A stretch of 64,000 nt of DNA from Bombyx mori (taxonomy: Eukaryota; Arthropoda; Insecta; Lepidoptera; Bombycidae). The DNA is taken from assembly GCF_030269925.1 (NCBI RefSeq), contig NC_085127.1, positions 5,091,501 to 5,155,500 of the forward strand, given 5' to 3'. Below the pieces are notes generated by a model. The model was not told the DNA's origin. It saw only the letters and a list, made by a program, of their open reading frames with translations, and did not search any database. The position numbers and the translations under genes were made by a program. Positions 56,718 through 64,000 of this stretch are shown in pieces. Numbering within the stretch: position 1 is the stretch's first letter; each line of letters starts with the position of its first letter.

Positions 56718-57202
56718 ATATAGAATAGATATACGAAACTGAACTGTAATATGTTAATACATATTTTAATGAAAATTAATATGTTAGTTGACTTGTAAAT
56801 CGTTTAATTACGACATTTCGAAGCTTCGCCGTCTGAGTTATTATTGCACAACGCTAATGAGAATTCAGTATGAATGATACTTTGATAAAGCCAATTAGTA
56901 ACGTGAGCCGAAACGAATCCTTTTGATTATTCTCAATAGCTAATTACAATATTCCCTTCAGCTAATATTTATTGTTAACGAATAACTTGAAAATAACTAT
57001 ATGTTTCATCATATTTTGAGCGAAACATTCTAAATTGAAATGGATTTGATTTGAATTATATTGTAGGCATATTTAATTGTGAAATCAAAGTAAATGTGAA
57101 AGAACCGCAATATACTTATTATAATTGAAGTTTCAAATCAGCGTTTGATCGATACCTAGCTGTTCTTTTAAAGGAATTGAAACTTGAATCTTATGATTTA
57201 AT
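56718..57202. other. Unassigned spacer
   Basis: AT-rich; nothing recognised. Confidence 0.45.
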
Positions 57203-57750
57203 GGCCGCGTACTCACCTAGCGCATGGGCTCGCGAGCCACATTCGGGCGAGCGGTTCGGCCGAGGCTGGCTCGCGAGGCAGCCTCGTAGTTTACCGGAAA
57301 CATCGAGGCGGGGCTCGCAAGGCAAGCCGAGCCATCTCGAGCCATCAGTTCCACCGAGCAATTTAAAATGGACAGTCGTGTATTTTCAGCTGCAGCTATT
57401 TTCCTAGCTGCTTATTGTTTAAAGAAACGAAAACAGTCACGTATCAAGAAAAAACGTAGACGCTTCTGGATCAGAAAAAATTATGAGCGTCGCCACCAAT
57501 ATGGAAATAGATTACTTGGAGATTTAATATATGATCAGACTGTACACAAGCGAGCCAAAACAACCGTTCCCACCTAACACACAGCGCTCTCTGAGGCACA
57601 TTTGAGCGCGTCAAGTTTACCGACAACTGATGGCTCGGGGCTGAGCCGTGCTCAGCCGAGCAAACGCGCGCCCGAGGCACGTCCACACCAGCCAGGGCAT
57701 TTGGCTCGCGAGGCTGCCGCGCGAGCCTGTGCGCTAGGTGGGTACGCGGC
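57203..57750 (+). mobile_element. PIF/Harbinger-derived non-autonomous element
   Basis: Terminal inverted repeats: left GCCGCGTACTCACCTAGCGC, right its inverse with one change (ends GGTACGCGGC at 57750). About 150 bp at each end is very GC-rich with repeated GGCTCGCGAG motifs in both orientations. The AT-rich centre holds the start of a transposase gene. A clean 3-bp target duplication is not readable. Confidence 0.8.
57368..57577 (+). pseudogene. PIF/Harbinger transposase N-terminus
   Basis: A 69-residue frame beginning MDSRVFSAAAIFLAAYCLKK and containing RRRFWIRKNYERRHQYG. In PIF/Harbinger (HARBI1/ALP1-like) transposases the N-terminus is a short hydrophobic segment followed by a basic tract and an R-[RW]-[WF]-W-x-x-like block before NLLxEL; here RLLGDLIYD follows, then the frame ends. 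The DDE nuclease domain is absent, so the element cannot move itself. The original start codon appears retained, suggesting an internal deletion derivative of an autonomous element. Confidence 0.72.
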
Positions 57751-57837
57751 TAGTGACGGTTACCTTGCAGTATCAAAGAACATCTACATAATAATATGTC
57801 ACTGTACGAAAATTTTATACTTGAAAGTTTCTAACTT

Positions 57838-58085
57838 ACTGGTGGTGAGACATTTTTAAGTCCGCATGGGTAGTTATCACCACCTATTTCAGTCGTGAAG
57901 CAGTAATGCGTTTCGGTATGAAGAGTGGAGCAGCCGTTGTAACTATGCTGAGGCCTGAGGACTCATAGAATCTCAAGGTGGGTCGCGCATTTACGTTGTA
58001 AATGTCTATGGGCTCCGGTAACAACATAACATCAGGTGGGCCGTGAGCTAGTCCACCCATCTAAGTAATAAAAAATAAATAAAAA
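57838..58085 (+). repeat. Bm1 SINE, short form
   Basis: TTACTGGTGGTGAGACATTT to AAGTAATAAAAAATAAATAA. Confidence 0.92.
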
Positions 58086-58199
58086 AAAACAAACAAAATC
58101 TGGTAATAACAAAATCGATGAATTACCAAGATCCTGTGGTGAACGCATCTGCTGTGCACAGGAGTGCTAATAGTCTGGTCTTCCCAAGGAATAGAGCTT

Positions 58200-58275
58200 G
58201 TGACTCCCAGTACCGGAGGTAACCACTTAACACCAGGTGGGCTGTGTGTCTACATATCTATGCAAATAAAAAAAT
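58200..58275 (+). repeat. Bm1 3' tail fragment
   Basis: GGTAACCACTTAACACCAGG to ATCTATGCAAATAAAAAAAT. Confidence 0.8.
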
Positions 58276-58735
58276 TGTATGAGCGATTTTCGTGAAATTT
58301 CGCACGAATAAAATTTACAACCTGGATTAATACATAGGATGCTTTTTAACATTGTACATGTCAGGTACCGCGCAAGGCCGGGTATATCAGCTATGATAAA
58401 CGCGAAGTTATATTCGTATCAACGGATCTAAAAATCGACTGTTACCTTATGGACGAGATAATGACGTTAGCAGTCCTTTCTTTATCCCGGACAAAATGCA
58501 ACGTACTATATATTATTATCTGAATCAAGAATTTAACGCGGCTGAAATTGACGGCGCATCTACTGTGATATAAATACGGGATCCGCTTATATTATTTATT
58601 GATGTAGAGGAGACAAGCCAGTTCACGTCAAAGCAGGCATCGCGTCCAGTAAATATTAGAATGTCAATGCCGTTCCCGCAGTATGATCTAAGTTGAAATG
58701 GTGTTGCATGCAAGCTCATGTTCAAGACGTTGTGG
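58276..58735. other. Unassigned spacer
   Basis: No gene supported. Confidence 0.45.
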
Positions 58736-58830
58736 TGAGTACTTAAGGGTAGGCAGCGGCTTGGTATTACTGAAGTCCATGGGCGACGATAACCACTCAC
58801 CATCAGGTGGGGCGTATGCTCGTATAGTGG
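58736..58830 (+). mobile_element. LINE 3'-end fragment (WNELPSTVF family)
   Basis: GGTAGGCAGCGGCTTGGTAT, CTGAAGTCCATGGGCGACG, ACTCACCATCAGGTGGGGC. Confidence 0.8.
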
Positions 58831-58964
58831 TACTAGCAGACTAACTACAGGCTTTACTGACGCTTAATATCTTTACAGTGCTACCATCGCTGCAAAAACC
58901 ATTACTAAGCACAAGTTTTTCTCATTATTCTCTGACTTATATTTAGAGTATATACGAGTAATAC

Positions 58965-59230
58965 ATATCGACGCTTGAAAGGCAAACGTGACTAAGCGAC
59001 AATGCGTGAACTTTACAGTAGAAGACTAATTTAAAGTTGAAATTAATTTAAAATATACCTGAGAAATACCTGTTTTTTTTTTATTTTAACGAATCTAGCT
59101 GTAGGATTGAAATGATTTTAATAGACCTAGAAATATATTTTTTTTGCGCATCGAATATGGTTATTGAATATCATTTATGTACAAAGCAGTTATTGTTGTT
59201 TAGTCACGTTTGCCTTTCAAGCGTCGATAT
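58965..59230 (-). mobile_element. MITE with 37-bp terminal inverted repeats, copy 2
   Basis: Same ATATCGACGCTTGAAAGGCA termini as 14940-15178. The interior (CTAGCTGTAGGATTGAAATG; TTTGCGCATCGAATATGG) is the reverse complement of copy 1's, and the copy is about 27 bp longer. Confidence 0.88.
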
Positions 59231-61010
59231 CTATAATTCGTGTGGCAAAAGGCTATTTGGTTTAAACGACATTTCGCTATTAAGCGTATTAACGCGACAT
59301 TTGTTTTTGTAATTATAGGTGCGTTTTATTGTGTATTACGAGTTGGCATCAACAGTTCGATCTTTTTAATTGAACTTCGATTAACTTTACTCCATTCAAA
59401 TAGCCGAATAAGTTTTTATTGTTACGATATTTTTCCTAAATTTTAAACTTCAAATGGTCCTCGAGTAAAGATGCAAAAATGTCGCTTAAACCAAATAGAA
59501 GTTCAGCTTTCGATTTTATGAAGAAAAAAAAAATATGACAACATGATACCCCCAAAGAAACCATAAGTCACGGCTGTATTTAACACACATAATGTTGGTC
59601 CGCGTTTATTTTCGGGGTGAAATATCATTTTTTGGGCGTATAAAGGCTATGGTTACGTATTCAAGGTATGTTCACGTCGGCAGTCACGGCGCCTTTGTTC
59701 GCTCGCGACGTAGCTTTTCGGGATTCCGCTTCGAAAACTTGGAAACGCTTTTAAAACGAACCCAAAGTGTTTCGCGTTTGTTGTTATGCGAATATTAGAA
59801 ACACTGTTCTATACTTAGAAATGCACCTATAGAGAGAGAACAGAGAATGATTAGCAAAAAAATAATTCAAGTGGTAATATTAACTGTGGATTATGAATCC
59901 GCGTGGGTAGGTTGTAGGTTTTATAGAAGATAAATACGGCCATCTTGCTATGTTTATGCCGCGAAACAATCGCTTGATCCTATGTGTAAGGTGACAAAGG
60001 TCGTTATTCTACTGCCAATGAGAATTCAACATCATACTTTAAAGAAGACAGCGGTAAAAATTGTAGGGGCTTTGAATACGAATAAGGATGCTTTGAACAA
60101 GAGTTTAGTCGTGTTCTTCAAGCCACCTGATTAGGTAATTCCACGTACCTTTTAATTACACGACAAAAACTAATATTCGAAACGTTTTCACAAAAATAAA
60201 ACTTGTACTATTTTTAGGGGCTTTGAACGCGGCGACCGAATTAAAAAAATCCATAACGAAAATAAAACCTAACACCCCCACTCCGCCTACCATGTAGCTC
60301 GCGTTCAATACATTCACACGTATCGCTTGTGTAGTGTTTGTGGATAAGCGCGTGACGTGACGTCGCACTGCATGCGCATCATGAAAAGTCTGCCCATCTC
60401 TCTCTCGCCCTGTCTAGCTTATCAGTGTGAAGGGGACAGTTAATGTTTTGCTTTTGTTAATGTTTATAAATATAGTGTGGTCTTATTTTATTATTGTTTT
60501 AATATTCAATTATTATTGTCTAATTATAATAAGTTAATAAACTATGTTATGCAATAGCTTTACCGCGGCAGTCCCAGAGTGCCGCACGTGTTTTTTTTCC
60601 GTTTCGTACCCCAAATTGACGCTCGTTAGACTAAGTTTAGGTACATGCTATTATTATCAAAGCCACAATTGCCGTACGCACTGAAAGCTCACCTGTTCAA
60701 GTACTCGTGTTATTGTTTCAATCAAAACTCATCGTTAACATTATTCGAGTAACAAAGCATAACTAACATGAATCAAAATATGAGTTTCAAATATATAAAA
60801 TAAATTATAGAGTATTTAGAGAAAATAATAACTTCTATGAATATATTAAAATTTCACTGATCCAGAATAATTTGCGACGATTTATCAGAACATTTATATT
60901 TCTCATTGTTAGAGGTAATAAATTTAAAATTTCAAAATTAACAAACTAACTTTTGAATTATTATCGATTACACTTATCTGTCGAAGTTGTCGCACGAGTA
61001 ACTAAGTAGT
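59231..61010. other. Long unassigned stretch
   Basis: About 1.8 kb. GGGGCTTTGAA occurs at 60066 and 60218. CpG-rich 60330-60420 includes GTGACGTGACGTCGCACTGC, and a small hairpin GCGGCA...TGCCGC lies at 60565-60585. A diverged Bm1 trace is possible at 59885-59975. No coding exon is supported. Confidence 0.4.
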
Positions 61011-61195
61011 AAGTAGAAATGGAATGAGCTCCCATCCACGGTGTTTCCCGAGCGCTATGACATGTCCTTCTTCAAACGAGGCCGGTAGGCAGCGCCTTGG
61101 CTCTGCCCCTGGCATTGCTGAAGTCCATGGGCGACGGTAACCACTCACCATCAGGTGGGCCGTATGCTCGTCTGTATACAAGGGCAATAAAAAAA
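61011..61195 (+). mobile_element. LINE 3' end (WNELPSTVF family), sense orientation
   Basis: Starts within the ORF C-terminus (TGGAATGAGCTCCCATCCAC, then GAGCGCTATGACATGTCC) and runs to ACAAGGGCAATAAAAAAAG. Confidence 0.85.
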
Positions 61196-61664
61196 GAAAA
61201 CTTTTAAATATTTTTATACTTTTGTTGGTTTTAGTGTTCGGAATAATATTTCGCTGTGCAGTATAGAACAGAAAATAAACTAATAATAGAATATTAAGAA
61301 AGCAATGAAATAACGTATTGACAAGATTTTTATAAGGAAAGACTTCTTAACGTTTGGCAAGATTTCTTTGAATCGCTAGGAGGGGAGAAGCTTTCCTCCT
61401 TGTCACAGCATAGCAACGCCCTTGTCGCCGTGGTTAACAAATAACAAACAAGCAAGTTGAATAATAATAACACGTATTTATTTCAAGAGTTCCAAAGAAT
61501 CGTGACTTCGTAGTTCGCGAAAAAAAAGGACTTTGCGTGTGTTTGTATCGAAGAATTATAGGAGTGACCTTCAATCTCTACGAAACTTGACTGATGTTGA
61601 TCTTCATCACGACGCGAAGTTTCATTCGTTTGTCGCAGAGTTGTATTTCCTCGTAACGTCTCCA
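61196..61664. other. Unassigned spacer
   Basis: Nothing recognised. Confidence 0.45.
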
Positions 61665-61752
61665 ACCGAAATGTATTACTGCTTCACGGCAGAAATAGGC
61701 GGGGCGGTGGTACCTACCCGTGCGGACTCACAAGACGTCGTCCTACCACGTA
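61665..61752 (-). repeat. Bm1 SINE fragment
   Basis: CCGAAATGTATTACTGCTTC to GTGCGGACTCACAAGACG. Confidence 0.9.
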
Positions 61753-62100
61753 AAACAGAGAAGGCCGAAAAACTAAACACAAATTCTTTTAAAAAGCATT
61801 CTTTTCAATAAAGTGACAGTTTTATTGAATCAACGTCTGTGTAGAAGCCAGTGCAAGCTCGGTTATGTATTAACAAAGTGTTTGTCTGCCGTCGCCGCCG
61901 GGACAGGCGTGTGGCCGCACCGTCGCGCCGCCCGCCCTGATTTCTTCAGTAAACCGCTCACGTAAAACGCTGTCCGACACCTGCAGCCCCGTAACGTGGT
62001 GCGAAGTACAAGAGAATAGCGATTTCAAAAATATTATTCTATGTTTTAGTAATCTTAATTTATAAGCTTCTTCTACTTTCAAGGTTCAAGGGTGTGACTA
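61753..62100. other. GC-rich patch of unknown nature
   Basis: 61885-61990 is GC-rich. The minus strand is open for 70 residues (61870-62082; SDSVLRERFTEEIRAGGATV) after an acceptor-like GGGGCTGCAG. No donor or homologue recognised. Confidence 0.3.
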
Positions 62101-62420
62101 AAGCGCAATACATGGTTGCATAACAAGAACAACCGCCTAGCCTCTCGTCGCCGACTCCACTCCCCCTACTCGCGGTGAACCCTGTTACGTCGAGTAACCT
62201 ATTTTAGAGATTGAGGTAACCGATCCCTTTGGAGATATAGGTCGACAAGCAGACGGGAGCTAAAAAGGGGTTCCGGTAATCTCTACTTAAGTCGGATATT
62301 TAGGCGTCAGCAGCAGGGCGTACTAACATCACTGCGGTGGAAGAAGGCCAGGGGAAACCACTGCACTACCCCTCCCAAGAAATCCTATGAAAGCAAACAA
62401 TGAAACGAGAGTAATAAGAT
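62101..62420 (+). mobile_element. LINE-derived fragment, family uncertain
   Basis: Contains ACTAACATCACTGCGGTGG, AGAAGGCCAGGGGAAACCAC and ACTACCCCTCCCAAGAAATC, a motif series I associate with RTE-type elements. Not coding here. Confidence 0.5.
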
Positions 62421-62468
62421 GCGATCTACTTAGTATATTACTCAGCGTGGATTTGAATACGAACACTG

Positions 62469-62545
62469 TTGGGCCTTTGCTCGCCCACATGTCTTGGTAA
62501 AACTGGAAAGGCCTCCGGTAATCCTTCGGTCCTAAAAAATACGAG
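62469..62545 (+). mobile_element. Jockey-type LINE 3' UTR fragment
   Basis: CCTTTGCTCGCCCACATGTC and GGAAAGGCCTCCGGTAATCC, matching the end of the copy at 1470-1535. Confidence 0.8.
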
Positions 62546-63029
62546 CTGTGCCTTTGACGAAAACGTTATCATGTCCGGGGTTCTCATTGGAAATGTGTCC
62601 GTAATACTCAGTGGCTGGCTGTGGTTAAGATTGGATCTATTACAAAACAGCACCGAGAACATATCAGGATTAATCGCTGGTTAATGAACGCTGTCTTTAT
62701 ACATCTATTCAAGATTGAGATCGTCGTGCAGATCTATATTATTCGTTTGCTATGGTGGTTAAGTTGAGAAAGAGATATTGAAGAGTTTGAATAGAATTGA
62801 CCGCGTAAGCGAACAAAGCACTACACGACACGCTACATTTGCATTAACTACGATACTAATTAGCATAACTAACTAACATCCTACTTTGGAGCTGTAAAAT
62901 TTGTAATGTTTCTGTAGGTCAAACGATTTACACTGATAATAGTCTGGCTGACAATTCATGAGAGATTCATACGTGACCTAGCTGCTGTTACAACATTACT
63001 AAATATGTGGTAAGCCGCATTGTCCTAAT
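62546..63029. other. Unassigned spacer
   Basis: Nothing recognised. Confidence 0.45.
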
Positions 63030-63155
63030 GAGCGAGCTCCCTCTCCATCTAGCGTTAAAAGGTTAGTAGTGTCCATAGAAATCACAACGCGAATGTCGGC
63101 CTCTTCTTTACACATGTGGTCGAAGTATCAGTTGCATTATAACGGCAGTTCCAAT
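63030..63155 (-). repeat. Degenerate Bm1 SINE
   Basis: CGAGCTCCCTCTCCATCTAG, GTGTCCATAGAAATCACAAC, TATAACGGCAGTTCC. Confidence 0.65.
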
Positions 63156-63544
63156 GAAATTAAAAAAAAATCCTCTATAATATTATTAAAAAGCTATTCT
63201 CTTAACACTTAGTCCACACAACAAAAAGAAACCTACGCTTTATCTACCGGTCTAGATATTTGTATTTACGACACCATATTTCGGTGGCTCGCAACGTGTT
63301 ATGCTACGCCGTTATGCCTCTGCACATCTCCTATATGCGCTACCTGAATTATTATAAAAATAATAGTTTAAAAAAACTAACAAAATACACTTTTATAGAA
63401 AATCCAATTAAAAAATTTAAAATAAATTTTAATTAAAAATTGTGTAAGAAAAAAAGATTTTATTGTAAAAAAAGTGTGGTGTGCTTTTCAGGATATTATC
63501 AAAATAACCCTTCTACTCATATCTGGTCATAAAATATGTATAAC
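63156..63544. other. Unassigned AT-rich DNA
   Basis: Nothing recognised. Confidence 0.5.
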
Positions 63545-63990
63545 TACTGATACCATGCCACCTTGAGATATAAGTTCTAAGGTCTCAGTATACTCGTAGT
63601 TACAACGGTTGCCCCACCCTTCAAACCGAAACGCATTATTGCTTCACGGCAGAAATAGGCAGGGCGGTGGTACCCACCCGCGCGGGCTCACAAGAGGTCC
63701 TACCACCCATAGAGATACACCGTGGGCGGCGCACAGGAACCACCTTGCACCGCCCCACCACCGGACCGACAGTCGAGTACCGGGCGCCCACAGTAATTAC
63801 GCAAATTATATTTTTGCGGGTTTGATTTTTATTACACGATGTTATTCCTTCAACGTGGAAATCAATCGTGAACATTTGTTGAGTACGTATTTCATTAGAA
63901 AAATTGGTACCCGCCTGAGATTCGAACACCGGTGCATCGCTCAACACGAATGCACCGGACGTCTTATCCGTTAGGCCACGACGACTTCTG
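63545..63990 (-). repeat. Bm1 SINE with GC-rich internal insert
   Basis: The left (3') end is truncated at CACCTTGAGATATAAG; the right end has the complete head (GTTAGGCCACGACGACTTC). Between CTACCAC and CAGTAATTACG lies an 83-bp GC-rich insert (63708-63790) absent from every other copy here. Confidence 0.92.
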
Positions 63991-64000
63991 TTCAAAGATT

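Noticed and set aside
59592..59798. 68-residue open frame in a GC-richer patch
   Set aside because: No recognisable motif, splice sites or conservation evidence.
1..64000. Placement on the W chromosome because of dense nested retroelements
   Set aside because: Similar nesting occurs in autosomal intergenic DNA; nothing here is W-specific that I can recognise.

Overview
The window looks like lepidopteran nuclear DNA, most likely silkworm (Bombyx mori or its sister species B. mandarina). It is AT-rich, carries close to forty copies or remnants of the tRNA-derived SINE Bm1 on both strands, and has two copies of a Bmmar1/maT-type (D,D37D) mariner. It also holds many 5'-truncated LINE tails, Helitron-like fragments and small inverted-repeat elements. 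Family names rest on motifs recognised by eye; no database search was possible.

Layout. 0-9 kb: a Jockey-clade LINE C-terminus with 3' UTR and poly(A), several Bm1 copies, Helitron-like fragments, mariner copy 1 (7.2-8.5 kb) abutting a second Jockey tail, and a PIF/Harbinger-like element with TTA target duplication and a MADF-like coding remnant. 9-20 kb: a decayed RTE-type LINE, Bm1, the only candidate host exon (about 13.07-13.23 kb), a GC-rich patch at 13.5 kb, a 37-bp-TIR MITE, a 186-bp insert with a perfect 15-bp target duplication, and long unassigned DNA. 20-23 kb: an R1-clade LINE fragment and a 295-bp tandem duplication. 23-45 kb: dense nesting (Bm1 inside LINE, LINE inside Bm1, Bm1 inside Helitron), two copies of a second tRNA-derived SINE, an RTE-like LINE on the minus strand, a multi-arm foldback repeat at 36.8 kb and another Jockey tail at 44 kb. 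45-64 kb: a further SINE, mariner copy 2 sitting in a Helitron terminus, a Helitron-like element, a PIF/Harbinger-derived element that keeps the transposase N-terminus, the second MITE copy, and a full-length Bm1 with a GC-rich internal insert.

No complete host gene can be supported. The window reads as an intergenic region or a large intron in which retrotransposons and DNA transposons have repeatedly inserted into each other. Every recognisable coding sequence is a mobile-element remnant, usually 5'-truncated or frameshifted. The most informative signals are the nested insertions with readable target duplications, a covarying hairpin in the Jockey 3' UTR, a recurrent 5' boundary among short Bm1 copies, the two PIF/Harbinger-derived non-autonomous elements, and the single candidate exon. 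I found no CRISPR array, rRNA, bona fide tRNA gene or telomeric repeat.
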